Below, in pieces: positions 51,285 through 61,300 of a stretch of DNA of 64,000 nt. Below the pieces are notes generated by a model, which worked only from the letters and a program-made list of their open reading frames with translations, searched no databases and was not told the origin of the DNA. Source of the DNA: Arthrobacter bambusae. GTDB lineage: Bacteria; Actinomycetota; Actinomycetes; Actinomycetales; Micrococcaceae. The stretch is from assembly GCF_030812595.1 (NCBI RefSeq), contig NZ_JAUSSZ010000016.1:1-64000 (forward strand), in the 5' to 3' direction. Position 1 is the stretch's first letter. Each line of letters opens with the position of its first letter. A program made the position numbers and the translations under genes.

Positions 51285-52879
51285 GCCGCACCGGCTTCCT
51301 GCCGGGTCCCGTCTTGGAACGCAGGCACGAGCCGCATCTCCCTGCCACCCAGGACGGAGCTGAATTCCTGGTCGTGGGTCACGGAAACCACGGACGTGCC
51401 GTCGTCGAGCAATTCCGACAGGAACGACGCCAGCTCGGCCCACGTGTTTGCGTCCTGGCCGAACGTCGGCTCGTCCAGCACGAGGACCCGCGGATGTGCG
51501 GCAAGCACGGTGGCCACCGAGAGCCGACGCTTTTCGCCGCCGGAGAGCGTGTACGGATTGGCATCCACGAGATGCCGCAGGCGTAGCCGTTCCAGCAATT
51601 CGTCCACGCGGTCCTCGCCGTGGCCAAGGTGTTTGGGGCCGAACATGAGTTCGTCGAGCACGCGGCCCGTGACGAACTGGTGCTCGGGCTCCTGGAACAC
51701 GGTCCCGATGCGGGATATCAGTTGCTGGGCCTTCCACTTGAAGGGGTCGGCGCCGGCGCCGTCGCTGAGCCCGACGGCGGCAGTCACGGTGCCGGACACG
51801 GGAGCCAGCAAGCCAGCAAGGGTCAGGGCGAAGGTCGATTTTCCTGCACCGTTGGGGCCGGTGATGGTCAGAGCTTGCCCGGCAAACACCTCAGCGTCGA
51901 GTCCGGCCTGCACAGGCAGGGGAGGGACGGTTTTGAACCCCCGCCGGCGCGCCCGTTCGCGGGAGACCGCGAGCTCATGGGTGGCGAGCAGCAGCTCTCC
52001 CCCGCTCGTCGTCCCGGAACCGCCGGCCGTCCCGGAACGTGGCCGGGTGATCGGCACGTACCCGGGCACCCAGACGCCTGCGGCAGTGAGCATGTCCCTT
52101 GCTTGCGCCAGCACCGTGTCCGGATTGCCGTCCAGGAGCACCGCCGGCGTGGACCCTGCCGTGGCGGAAGAGCTGCCCGGCTGGAGCACCACGATCCGGT
52201 CCACGAGGTCTTTCCAGACGGAGACCCGGTGCTCCACCACCACCAAGGTGGCTCCGGTCTTGTCCAGGCAGCGGCCCACGGCATCGCGGACCTCCAGCAC
52301 GCCGGCAGGGTCCAGGTTGGCGGTCGGCTCGTCCAGGAGGATCAAGCCCGGGCGCATCGCCAGGATGCCGGCTAACGCAAGGCGCTGCTTCTGCCCTCCC
52401 GAGAGGGCCGACGTCGGGTGGTCGAGCGCAAAGTTGCCGCTGGCACTGTTCCGCAGCCCGACGTCGTCGAGAGCTTCATGGACCCGATTCCAGATCTCGT
52501 CCCGCGCCACGCAAAGGTTCTCGGCACCGAACGCGACGTCATCCCCCAGGCGGGAAAGGACCACTTGGGTTTCGGGGTCCTGTTGCATGAGTCCGGCACG
52601 GCCCCTCCGGGCCTTCGGGGAAACGCCGTCCACCAGCAGCGAGCCGGTCTCGTCGGCGTCGTCCCCTTCTTCGCCCAGGACGCCCGCGAGGGCATGCAGG
52701 AGCGTCGATTTGCCGGCCCCCGAAGGGCCAAGCAACAGCACACGCTCGCCCGGACGGATGTCCAGGTCCAGCGCGTGGATGGCCGGCGCGGTGCGGCCCG
52801 CGTGCCGCCAGCCCCAGCCTTGCGCGGAAATGGCAGCGGGTCGCACCACAGCGGCGGTGCCGGAATCAGGACTGGGCAT
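51281..52879 (-). CDS. ykoD: Two-domain ECF transporter ATPase (YkoD)
   Basis: 532 residues with two ABC domains. First: Walker A GPSGAGKST (about 51-59), signature LSGGQKQRLALAG, Walker B LILLDEP. Second: GPNGAGKST (near 340), LSGGEKRRLSVAT, VLVLDEP. The fusion replaces separate EcfA and EcfA' subunits. ATG 52879 overlaps the YkoE stop (TAATG). The open frame upstream to 53059 is inside ykoE. Confidence 0.92.
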   Translation of the reverse strand: MPSPDSGTAAVVRPAAISAQGWGWRHAGRTAPAIHALDLDIRPGERVLLLGPSGAGKSTLLHALAGVLGEEGDDADETGSLLVDGVSPKARRGRAGLMQQDPETQVVLSRLGDDVAFGAENLCVARDEIWNRVHEALDDVGLRNSASGNFALDHPTSALSGGQKQRLALAGILAMRPGLILLDEPTANLDPAGVLEVRDAVGRCLDKTGATLVVVEHRVSVWKDLVDRIVVLQPGSSSATAGSTPAVLLDGNPDTVLAQARDMLTAAGVWVPGYVPITRPRSGTAGGSGTTSGGELLLATHELAVSRERARRRGFKTVPPLPVQAGLDAEVFAGQALTITGPNGAGKSTFALTLAGLLAPVSGTVTAAVGLSDGAGADPFKWKAQQLISRIGTVFQEPEHQFVTGRVLDELMFGPKHLGHGEDRVDELLERLRLRHLVDANPYTLSGGEKRRLSVATVLAAHPRVLVLDEPTFGQDANTWAELASFLSELLDDGTSVVSVTHDQEFSSVLGGREMRLVPAFQDGTRQEAGAA

Positions 52880-53508
52880 TAGGAAAAGACGGGCTCCGAG
52901 GCGGCCTTGCGGGACGCGAACGCACTCAGGACACCGGTCTTGGCGAGGCCGCGGGTGGCGATCCAAGCCAGGGCCCCGGCGATCACGGCGCCGGAAAAGG
53001 TGCAGAACACGATGTAGGCGAGCTTGTCCACCGCTTCGTAGGCGATGTTCCAGCCCCACGGCAGGAAGGAGTCATTCAGGCCGCAGAACAGGCCCGCACC
53101 GGCACCGGCCAGCAGGGACACGGACAGGTTGAACTTCTTGTACATGAACGCCAGGAAGATGAGCTCCGCGCCGAGGCCTTGGAGCAGCCCGGAGATCAGG
53201 ACCGTGGTGCCGTACTGCGAACCCATGATGAGTTCGCTGGTAGCGGCAACGGTCTCGCAGAAAATCGCGGCACCGGGCTTGCGGACAATAAGCATGCCCA
53301 GGACTGCCGGGATCATCCAGCCACCGGCGATGATGCCTGAAAGCGGCGGGTAGCCGGCGGACATAGGCGTGGCAACCAGAGCCATCTGGTCCCATGCCCA
53401 GAAGATCACGCCGCCAGCGATAGCGACCAACGCCGCCACGACGATGTCCACGACGCGCCAGTTGTAGCCGGGCTTGGTGAGACCCGTCTTTGCAGAAATA
53501 CCAGTCAT
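52879..53508 (-). CDS. ykoE: ECF transporter substrate-binding component (YkoE)
   Basis: 209-residue membrane protein with about six helices; WRVVDIVVAALVAIAGGVIFWAWDQM and the later SELIMGSQYGTTVLISGLLQGLGAELIF and GLNDSFLPWGW follow the YkoE pattern. It binds the thiamine precursor hydroxymethylpyrimidine. It is first gene after a TPP riboswitch, so the unit is repressed when thiamine pyrophosphate is plentiful. AGGAGGACAAA precedes the ATG. Confidence 0.92.
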   Translation of the reverse strand: MTGISAKTGLTKPGYNWRVVDIVVAALVAIAGGVIFWAWDQMALVATPMSAGYPPLSGIIAGGWMIPAVLGMLIVRKPGAAIFCETVAATSELIMGSQYGTTVLISGLLQGLGAELIFLAFMYKKFNLSVSLLAGAGAGLFCGLNDSFLPWGWNIAYEAVDKLAYIVFCTFSGAVIAGALAWIATRGLAKTGVLSAFASRKAASEPVFS

Positions 53509-53594
53509 TTTGTCCTCCTGAGGAACAGGAGGGGAAAGTGTTTCCGGTTGCGTTCGGCTTCCGCCGCATCCTTCCCGGACACTATGAGAACTCG

Positions 53595-53708
53595 ACTCCC
53601 TTGCGCCGGTACTAGCCGGATCAGGTTCGAGGGTCTGCGGCTGTCCGCACTCTCAGCGCCCGTCCTCCGTGCCGCATTGCTGCGAGCCCGACGGCGGCGC
53701 TCCCCTGT
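53595..53708 (-). promoter_or_regulatory. TPP riboswitch
   Basis: On the minus strand GGGGAGCGCC leads into CGCTGAGAGTG, then ACCCTCGAACCTGATC, CGGCTAGTACCGGCG and CAAGGGAG. CTGAGA, ACCCT, GAACCTGATC and AAGGGA are the conserved thi-box elements; an extra stem-loop is inserted in the P3 arm. It starts 87 bases before the ykoE ATG. Confidence 0.93.
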
Positions 53709-53780
53709 CGTTATCAATCCACCCTTTTGGGCGTGGTTCAGTTTACACCTTGGCGAGGTTCCGGGTTGGGGTAACGATGG

Positions 53781-53868
53781 ATTCTGCTGGATCATCCGCC
53801 AGGTGAGCCCAGCTAGGCCCGACATGGCGCGGGACCCCGCAGAAACTGGGAGAATGATCCAGCAGAAT
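53781..53868 (+). repeat. Hairpin repeat, copy C
   Basis: Perfect 15-bp arms ATTCTGCTGGATCAT (53781-53795) and complement (53854-53868), 58-base loop, preceded by CGATGG and followed by GT exactly as copy B. It lies between divergent genes, the ykoE riboswitch and the NUDIX gene, and forms the leader of the latter. Confidence 0.9.
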
Positions 53869-53898
53869 GTGACTCAGCAAGCGGGCAAGGGAGCGGTC

Positions 53899-54675
53899 TT
53901 GACAGGCATTGGCGAAGCGAACAGCACCACGGTGGCCGAACCGAGGCTTGCCGCGAGCGTGATCCTGGTCCGCGACGCCCCCGCCCGCACAGAACCGGTA
54001 AGCCCGGTGGCTGCCCGGGATGCTTCGGCAGGCACAGAGCTAGCCGCGGATGCGGGGCGTGGCTTGGAAGTGTTCGTCCAGCACCGCGTGACAACGATGG
54101 ATTTCGCCGCGGGCATGGTCGTTTTCCCCGGCGGACGAGTCGACCAAGCGGATAGCTCCGGTTGGGACTTCGCGGCCGACGTCGTCGAGCGGCACGCCGC
54201 CGCATGGCATCGGAGCAGCATCGCCGCCGAGCCCTCCTCGGCCCGGTTCAACGCCGGCCGGGTGCTGGCGGCCGCGCAGCGCGAAGTGTTCGAAGAGGCC
54301 GGACTGAAGCTCGACGCCGCCACCCTCCGTCCGTGGGCCAACTGGGTTACTCCGGTGGACCAGCCCAAGCGCTTCGACACCTACTTCTACCTGGCATGCC
54401 CGCTTTCCGGTGCCGAACCAAAGCACCAGACCACGGAGGCGTCATCGTCCCTGTGGATGCCCGTCCGCACAATCCTGGACGCCGAAGCCGCGGGGACACT
54501 CAAGCTCATGCCGCCCACGTTGGTGTTACTGGATGAGCTTCTCGCCCTCGATACGGTGGAAGCGGTGCTGGCCGAGGACCGTGACGTCGTTCCTGTGCGT
54601 CCCAAACCGGGCGCCTTGCAGGAGTTCTTCCGGCTGAGGCGCCAACCGCCATCCGTTGCTCCAGAACTGCCCTGA
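53899..54675 (+). CDS. NUDIX hydrolase (NUDT19-like)
   Basis: 258 residues. The Nudix box is split: FPGGRVDQAD (about 73-82), an insert of about 45 residues, then AAQREVFEEAGLKL (about 125-138) with the catalytic glutamates. This insertion is typical of NUDT19-type proteins, which include CoA diphosphatases. TTG 53899 is preferred because AAGGGAG lies 6 bases before it; the in-frame ATG 53854 would use the right arm of repeat C as coding sequence. Confidence 0.83.
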   Translation: MTGIGEANSTTVAEPRLAASVILVRDAPARTEPVSPVAARDASAGTELAADAGRGLEVFVQHRVTTMDFAAGMVVFPGGRVDQADSSGWDFAADVVERHAAAWHRSSIAAEPSSARFNAGRVLAAAQREVFEEAGLKLDAATLRPWANWVTPVDQPKRFDTYFYLACPLSGAEPKHQTTEASSSLWMPVRTILDAEAAGTLKLMPPTLVLLDELLALDTVEAVLAEDRDVVPVRPKPGALQEFFRLRRQPPSVAPELP

Positions 54676-54726
54676 AGTGGGGTTAGGCTGGGGACGGTCC
54701 TGTTTCCTCCCGCAAGGAGTCCCGGA

Positions 54727-54987
54727 ATGAACCTCTTTTTCAAACTGCTCGGCACCGGCGTGAGCATCGGCGCGGGCTTTGCCGGCACCAAGCTCGTCAA
54801 CGCCTTGTGGGAAAAAGCCACGGGCAACAAACCGCCCAAGGGCAACGACGACATGGAAGCCAGCCTGCGCTCGGCGCTGACCTTTGCACTGATTTCGGCG
54901 TCTGTCAGCGCCGTCATCCAGGTTATGGCTGGCCGGGGTACGAAGCGCGCCATCGCTCGCTTCGAGAAGACGCCGGACATCGTCTAG
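54727..54987 (+). CDS. DUF4235 small membrane protein
   Basis: 86 residues, two hydrophobic segments (LLGTGVSIGAGFAGTKLVNALW and LTFALISASVSAVIQVMA) separated by a charged loop, as in DUF4235 proteins. Function unknown. AAGGAG lies 7 bases before the ATG. Its stop overlaps the end of mnhG by 4 bases. Confidence 0.88.
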   Translation: MNLFFKLLGTGVSIGAGFAGTKLVNALWEKATGNKPPKGNDDMEASLRSALTFALISASVSAVIQVMAGRGTKRAIARFEKTPDIV

Positions 54988-55475
54988 GCGGACGGCCCGC
55001 GGCTCCCGTCGGGACCGCCCACGCTGCCGCGGTTGGCACCTGCGTTCCCGCCGTTGGCGGTGCGGGGGATTGCGGAGTCCGACCCTTCAGCTTTCTCGGC
55101 GTCCCGCTTTACGGCAGCCCGCAACACGACGGCCTCAAGTTCGTCTGTGCTGAGCAACTCGGGGTGCAGGTGCTTGGTCCGGTAGCCCGCGCGGCCCACC
55201 ATGTGTGCGGACACGGGCACCGTCAGCAGTTGGAAAATCCAGGCGACCACCAGGATCGGCCATACCCACCATTCGCGCATCTGCAGCCCGATGGCCGCCA
55301 GGACAAGGAACAGCCCCAGCACTTGGGGCTTGGTAGCTGCGTGCATGCGGCTCATGAGGTCCGGGAAGCGCAGCAGGCCGATTGCCGCGCCCAATGACAT
55401 CAGCGCACCAACAATCAGCAATACTGCGGTGACGGCGTCGATGACGGCGTCCGCCCCGGTGGCGTTAGGAGTCAT
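54984..55475 (-). CDS. mnhG: Na+/H+ antiporter subunit G
   Basis: 163 residues: three helices in the first 95 residues (VTAVLLIVGALMSLGAAIGLLRFPDLMSRMHAATKPQ is the MnhG/PhaG signature) and a polar tail of about 65 residues that is longer than usual. Last subunit of the Mnh/Mrp complex that exchanges cytoplasmic sodium for protons. Its start overlaps the mnhF end by 11 bases. Confidence 0.92.
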   Translation of the reverse strand: MTPNATGADAVIDAVTAVLLIVGALMSLGAAIGLLRFPDLMSRMHAATKPQVLGLFLVLAAIGLQMREWWVWPILVVAWIFQLLTVPVSAHMVGRAGYRTKHLHPELLSTDELEAVVLRAAVKRDAEKAEGSDSAIPRTANGGNAGANRGSVGGPDGSRGPSA

Positions 55476-55743
55476 TGACCTGTCCTCTCCGGTCGGCCAC
55501 GAAGCGGGCCACTGTCACCGATCCGACGAAGCCGATCAGCGTCAGCGCGACGAGCAGCACGAGGTTGTTGAGGTGCCTGTTGACGGCCATGTCGACGGCC
55601 AGCGCGGCGCCGAGTATGGCAAGCAGTACGTCTGCGGCGAGCACCCGGTCCAGCAATGAAGGCCCGACGGCGATCCGGTAGATCGCGCCAGCCGCAGCGA
55701 GGCTGAGAATCACCGCCGTGACGATCAGCACGATGTCTTTCAC
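55465..55743 (-). CDS. mnhF: Na+/H+ antiporter subunit F
   Basis: 92 residues, three helices; IYRIAVGPSLLDRVLAADVLLAILGAALAV is the MnhF signature. GTG 55743 overlaps the mnhE stop (GTGA); the longer open frame to 56358 is a shadow of mnhE. Confidence 0.92.
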   Translation of the reverse strand: MKDIVLIVTAVILSLAAAGAIYRIAVGPSLLDRVLAADVLLAILGAALAVDMAVNRHLNNLVLLVALTLIGFVGSVTVARFVADRRGQVNDS

Positions 55744-56306
55744 GGTCCGACTCCCCTCGTTGCAGTCCGGCCTTCGGCCTGGAGTGCTTCCAGTTCCGCG
55801 TTGGTACCCATGATCCGGATCAGCGAGGCCTCCGCGTCCTGGACTTCCTTGCGCAGCTTGGCGGTGTCCACATCGTTGCGGACATTGAGCCCATGGATAT
55901 AGAGGGTGGACGTGGAGCGATCCACCTCCACCACCAAGGAACCCGGGATCAGCGAAATGACGTGGCCTGTGGCGGTGACCATGAGGTCGGAATGGCTGCG
56001 CAGGGGAACAGCGACGACGGCGTTGCTCACCGATGGCCCTCGGAAGACGGCCAGGTACATGACCTGGAAGCTCGCGGCCACCACTTTGCCAAGGAACACT
56101 GCGGCGAAAGGAATGGCGCGCCACACGTTGAATCGTCCGCTGAGCTCTACGGGAGGCAAGTAGAAAATCCTGGCTACAACCACTGCGATCAGCGCACCGA
56201 ACGCCAGGTTGCCCGGGCTGAAGTCCCGCCAGAGCGCACCCCAGACAAGGACGAGCCAGACCAGCAGGGGCAACTCGGTACGGAACGAAGTCCGCTTGCG
56301 GCTCAT
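55740..56306 (-). CDS. mnhE: Na+/H+ antiporter subunit E
   Basis: 188 residues: N-terminal helices (LPLLVWLVLVWGALW, GNLAFGALIAVVVARIFYLP) then the soluble MnhE domain with TVTATGHVISLIPGSLVVEVD-like sequence (here VTATGHVISLIPGS). A C-terminal extension EALQAEGRTATRGVGP is present. Overlaps mnhD and mnhF by 4 bases each. Confidence 0.93.
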   Translation of the reverse strand: MSRKRTSFRTELPLLVWLVLVWGALWRDFSPGNLAFGALIAVVVARIFYLPPVELSGRFNVWRAIPFAAVFLGKVVAASFQVMYLAVFRGPSVSNAVVAVPLRSHSDLMVTATGHVISLIPGSLVVEVDRSTSTLYIHGLNVRNDVDTAKLRKEVQDAEASLIRIMGTNAELEALQAEGRTATRGVGP

Positions 56307-57883
56307 TTGCCACCTCCCTGCAGCGACTGCGGTGCGGCGATTTCGGGAACCTTGGCATTTCCGCCGAGCACGGAATGGATGTACGCAGTACGGTCCAGCA
56401 TCTGTTCCGCGGAGTTTCCGGCCAATTGGAACAGCGGACCGGCGAAGACCGTCAGCGCCACGCCGAAAACCACCAGGGCGGCGGTTGGCCCCACCATGGT
56501 CCTCGGAAGCAGGCCGACGGCGGCCGTGTCCTTCAGGATGGGTGCCGGGTAGTCCGCGTCCTCAGGTTTCCGCCAGAATGCGCGGTTCCAGACGCGGGCA
56601 ATTGCCAACAAGGTCAAGAGGCTGGTGACCACGCCTCCCACCACCAAGGTAATTGAGAGTGGCGTTCCCAGGGCGATGCCTGCCTGCAGGAGCCCAAGCT
56701 TCCCCAGGAACCCGGAGAAGGGCGGGATTCCCGCGAGGTTCATGGCTGGAATGAAGAACAGGAGCGCGAGGAGCGGAGACAACTTGGCAAGCCCGCCCAG
56801 CCGGTCCAAGGACGCGCTGCCACCACGGCGCTCGATCAGGCCAGTCACGAGGAAAAGGCTAGTTTGGACCGTGATGTGGTGGGCCACGTAGAACACAGCA
56901 GCCGCAAGCCCGGCAACGGAAGACATGGCCAAGCCGAACACCATGTAGCCGATGTGGCTCACCAACGTGAAGGAAAGTAGTCGCTTGATGTCGCTCTGGG
57001 CTATGGCGCCGAGAATGCCCACCAGCATGGTGAGGAGCGCTACCACCATCAACGGGGCATTCAATGTATCGCCCGGGAAAAGGAGGGTCTCCGTGCGGAC
57101 CATGGCATAGACGCCCACCTTGGTGAGCAATCCGGCGAACACGGCAGTGACCGGTGCTGGTGCGGTCGGATACGAGTCAGGCAGCCAGAAGGACAGCGGG
57201 AACACGGCTGCTTTAATGCCGAATGCCACGAGCAGCATGACGTGGAGCAGGTTCCTGGTGCCCGGATCCAGTCCGTCCAGCTTGATCGCGAGATCCGCCA
57301 TCGAGATGGTTCCAGTGGCTCCGTAGATCATCGCAATGGCAATCAGGAACAACACCGAAGACACCACGGAAACCACCACGTACGTGACCCCGGCACGGAT
57401 GCGCGGACCGGTGCCGCCCAGTGTCATGAGCACATAACTCGCCGTCAGCAGGATCTCGAAGCCCACGTACAGGTTGAAGAGGTCACCCGTGAGGAAGGCG
57501 TTGGAAACACCGGCCACCAGGATGAGGTAGGTCGGGTGGAAGATCGAGACGGGTGCCTCGCGGTCGCCGTCGGCCATGCCCTGGCCGGTGGCGTAGATCA
57601 GCACCGCGAGGCTGATGACCGAGGAAACCACCAACATGAGCGAGGAAAACTGGTCTACCACCATCACCACCCCGAAAGGCGGCTGCCAGCCGCCCAGGGT
57701 GACGGATGCAGTGCCAGCGGTCCATACCGACGCGAGGAGCCAGCACTCCAAGAGCAACGTCAGGGACAAGAATCCGATGCTGACCACGCGTTGGGCCACC
57801 GGGTTCCTGTTCAGGGCGAACGTCAGCGCGGCACCGAGGATCGGAAGTACGACGGCGAGCGGCGCCAGGCTGGCGATGTTCAC
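56303..57883 (-). CDS. mnhD: Na+/H+ antiporter subunit D
   Basis: 526-residue proton-pumping subunit homologous to complex I NuoN/NuoM, about 14 helices. The conserved Glu and Lys are in DLFNLYVGFEILLTASYVLM and AFGIKAAVFPLSFWLPDSYPTAPAPVTAVFAGLLTKVGVY. Overlaps mnhC and mnhE by 4 bases each. Confidence 0.95.
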   Translation of the reverse strand: MNIASLAPLAVVLPILGAALTFALNRNPVAQRVVSIGFLSLTLLLECWLLASVWTAGTASVTLGGWQPPFGVVMVVDQFSSLMLVVSSVISLAVLIYATGQGMADGDREAPVSIFHPTYLILVAGVSNAFLTGDLFNLYVGFEILLTASYVLMTLGGTGPRIRAGVTYVVVSVVSSVLFLIAIAMIYGATGTISMADLAIKLDGLDPGTRNLLHVMLLVAFGIKAAVFPLSFWLPDSYPTAPAPVTAVFAGLLTKVGVYAMVRTETLLFPGDTLNAPLMVVALLTMLVGILGAIAQSDIKRLLSFTLVSHIGYMVFGLAMSSVAGLAAAVFYVAHHITVQTSLFLVTGLIERRGGSASLDRLGGLAKLSPLLALLFFIPAMNLAGIPPFSGFLGKLGLLQAGIALGTPLSITLVVGGVVTSLLTLLAIARVWNRAFWRKPEDADYPAPILKDTAAVGLLPRTMVGPTAALVVFGVALTVFAGPLFQLAGNSAEQMLDRTAYIHSVLGGNAKVPEIAAPQSLQGGGK

Positions 57884-58335
57884 TGGGGTCCTCCTTCCTT
57901 GGCTGCTTCGGTGACCGCGGTAACCGGGAATTCGGATGTTTCCTCGGGAACCACAGAGTCGTCTTCGGCGTCGAAACTGGGCGTCTTCGCGACCCGCCGG
58001 TCTTCGGCGTCGTCCTGGATGTCGTCTTGCCGTGCCAACGCCCAGGTCCTGTAGATGATGCCGAGCATGAATGCCGTCACCGCGAAGGAAATCACGATCG
58101 ATGTCAGGATCAAGGCTTGCGGCAACGGATCGTTGTAGTCGCGCGGATCCGTCGATTTGTTGAACAGCGGGGCCAGTCCGGCATAGCCACCGGTGGCGAG
58201 GATCAGCAAATTGGTCGCATTGGCCATGAGCATGAGTCCCAGGAGAACGCGGGTCAGGCTAAGTTCCAGGATCAAATAGATCCCGCAGGCATAGAGCACT
58301 CCCATGACGATCAACAAGGTCAAGTTGACGCTCAT
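57880..58335 (-). CDS. mnhC: Na+/H+ antiporter subunit C
   Basis: 151 residues: NuoK-like three-helix protein (LIVMGVLYACGIYLILELSLTRVLLGLMLMANATNLLIL; DPLPQALILTSIVISFAVTAFMLGI is the family signature). An acidic C-terminal tail of about 45 residues is extra. Overlaps mnhA and mnhD by 4 bases each. Confidence 0.95.
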   Translation of the reverse strand: MSVNLTLLIVMGVLYACGIYLILELSLTRVLLGLMLMANATNLLILATGGYAGLAPLFNKSTDPRDYNDPLPQALILTSIVISFAVTAFMLGIIYRTWALARQDDIQDDAEDRRVAKTPSFDAEDDSVVPEETSEFPVTAVTEAAKEGGPQ

Positions 58336-61300
58336 GGGGTCCTCTTCCCGGATGCTGCGGTTGCCGTCGTCGCTGTGGCGGTGGGGGCTTCGGTCCGGCC
58401 GGCCCCTGAATCTTTCGCGTCTGCGTTGGCGGCTTCTTCGAAGTGTTCGTCGATCTCGGCTCCCAAGCTGCGCAGCACGTCGAGGGCCAGGCCCACGACT
58501 ACGAGGTACACACCGATATCGAAGACCGTGGAAGTCACGAACTTGATATCACCGAACAGCGGCAGCCAAAACTCGATGATGGCGCTTTGGAACACTTGGC
58601 CGCCCAGGAGGAGGGGCACGAAGCCCGCCGCGGCCGCCGTCGCAAGACCGGTTCCCAGCAGCATGCCGGCGCTGATCGGGGCGGCTTCCCGCAACTCGAA
58701 CCGTCCACCGGCCAAGTAGCGGATGGTCAGGGCGAGTCCGGCAGTGAGTCCGCCGGCAAAGCCGCCTCCCGGAAGGTTATGCCCCGCCAGCAGGAGGTAG
58801 ACGGAGAAGACGATCATCGAGTGGAAAATCAGCCGGGTGACCACTTCGAAGATGATGGACCGCTGTTCCGGTGCCAGGGTACGGCCGGCCACCAGCCAGG
58901 GGTCCGTTGGGGAGCCTGCGAATTTACGGGCGAGCGCCAGCGAGGCTACGTCCCGCGAATCGCCGCCGGCCGCGCGCCTTCCCACGATTCCCTCGGGAAC
59001 CGTTGCTGCCTTGTTGAGTCGGTCGCCCCTGCTGCGGACGAAGATCAAGCTCGCGACGCCGGTAGCGGCGACTGCCAGCACCGAGATCTCACCGAAAGTG
59101 TCCCACGCGCGGATGTCCACCAGGGTCACGTTGACCACGTTGAGTCCGCCGCCACCTTCATAGGCCAGCCGGGGGAAGGAGAGCGACACAGGCTCGGCAG
59201 TGCGGGCGCCCATGGCGTAGATCGCCACGAAGATCATAGTGGCCGCGAATGCCACACCGATAATGACCCTGACCACACGGTATTTGCCGCCGGTACGGTC
59301 CCGGAGTTCCGGAGGGAGGCTGCGCATCGCCAGAACGAAGGCCACCAGGATGATGGTCTCCACCAGCATTTGCGTCAGGGCGAGGTCCGGGGCGCCTTGC
59401 AACGCGAACATCAATGCGATGCCATAGCCGGTGACCGACACCATCAGCACGGCCAGGAAGCGCTTGTTGGCACGAACGGCGGCCAGGGCGCCAATCACGA
59501 TTCCTGCCGCGGCAATGAGCTGGAGCGGGGAATTCGGGTCGATCACATAGAGACCGCCCGGTAGAGGTTTGTTGGCCACGATGAGCGCCGCGAGCGGGAC
59601 GGCGAAGGCCACCGTGAGGATAACTGCCAGGTAGAAGTAGAGGGAACCGCGCTGCGTGCGCCCGGTGACCCACACTGCGACGTCGTCCAAAGCCCCGATG
59701 GTGCGCTGGTAGGCGCGGTCGCCGTCCACCCAGTCCGGGACACGGCCCTGCACCCGGGACACGAGCTTGCTCGCATAGAACATCACGACGCCGGCCGCGA
59801 ACGTCAAGGCAGTCAGTCCCAAGGCGGGCGTCAGGCCGTGCCACAGCGCAAGGTGCGTCGCGCTGGAAGCGCTGATCCCGCCGTCGTGATCGGCAGCACC
59901 GCTAAAAGCGGCGGTATACGGCTGGATCCAGCCATCAACGGGATCGGGCCACAAGCCGTACACCACGCTGAAGACGCTCAGGATGGCCGGCGCCGCCAGG
60001 AACGACGGCTGGATGGCCTTGAAGGGCGTCCGGTCCACGCCCGGCTTGGTGGCGAACGCACCCCACATGAAGCGTGCACTGTACGCGAACGTGAGGATCG
60101 ACCCCAAGACCAGGCCCGCAAGGAGGACCGCTCCCCATGCTTGGGAGGCCGGGTCCGCGCTGTAGTGGACGAAGGCTTCGAACACGGATTCCTTGGCCAC
60201 GAAACCGGCCAGCGGAGGTATGCCGGCCATCGATGCGGCGGCGATCCCCGCCACAATGGCGAGCGCCCTTGAGGACTTGTACACGCCCGAGAGCTTGCGG
60301 ATGTCGCGTGTTCCGGATTGGTGGTCGATGATGCCCACCACCAAGAACAGGGAGGCTTTGAACAGTCCGTGCGCCAGGAGGAGCGCGAGTCCGGCCAGCG
60401 CGGCGTCGGACCGGCCAAGACCGACCACCATGGTGAGGAACCCGAGCTGACTGACTGTTCCATAGGCGAGGATGAGTTTGATGTCGGTCTGCCGGAGCGC
60501 CCGGTAGCCGCCCACCAGCATCGTCGCCAGCCCGAGGCCTAGCACCAGCGGCAACCAGTAGGGGCTTTGGCTGAACCCGGGCGCCATGCGGGCGACGATA
60601 TAGATGCCGGCCTTCACCATGGCCGCCGCGTGCAGGTAGGCGCTCACCGGGGTGGGCGCGGCCATGGCGCCGGGGAGCCAGAAGTGGAAAGGAACCAGCG
60701 CCGATTTGGTAATCGCTCCCACCAGGATGAGTACGACGGCGGCAGCAGCCGCACCCTGCGCGGGTCCGGTGACGAGGGTGGCCGCTTCAGTCATGATCGC
60801 CGAAATGCGGTATGTTCCGGCCGCCTGGCCCAGAATGATGAGGCCGACGAGCATGGCCAGGCCACCCGCCGTGGTGACCATGAGTGCTTGCAAGGCCGAG
60901 CGCCGGGCGGCAAGGCGGGTGCGGGCATAACCGATCAGGAGATAGGACAGGACCGTGGTGAGTTCCCAGAAGATGAACATCATCAGGAGGTCGTCCGCCG
61001 TCACCAAGCCGAACATCGCACCCGCGAAGGCAAGAAGTTGGGCGCCGAACGCGCCGAGGTGGGCATCCTTGTTCTTGAAGTACCGCGCGCAATAGACCAG
61101 GACCAGCGCGCCGACGCCTAGGACCAGCAAGGACATCACCCATGCCAAGACGTCCATGCGGAAGGCGAACTCAAGCTTGAGGTTCGGAATCCACGGGAGG
61201 GTTTCTTCGATGAAGCCGCCGGCAGGATTCCGGCCTTTTCCGGGATACACCTGGTCATACTGGAGAACCAGCCAGATGAAGGCGGTGGCAGGAACCGCTG

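Noticed and set aside
50478..51737. Extended EcfT frame of 419 codons
   Set aside because: The first 150 codons lie antisense-free but out of frame inside the ATPase gene; EcfT proteins start at MKETLTL (51284).
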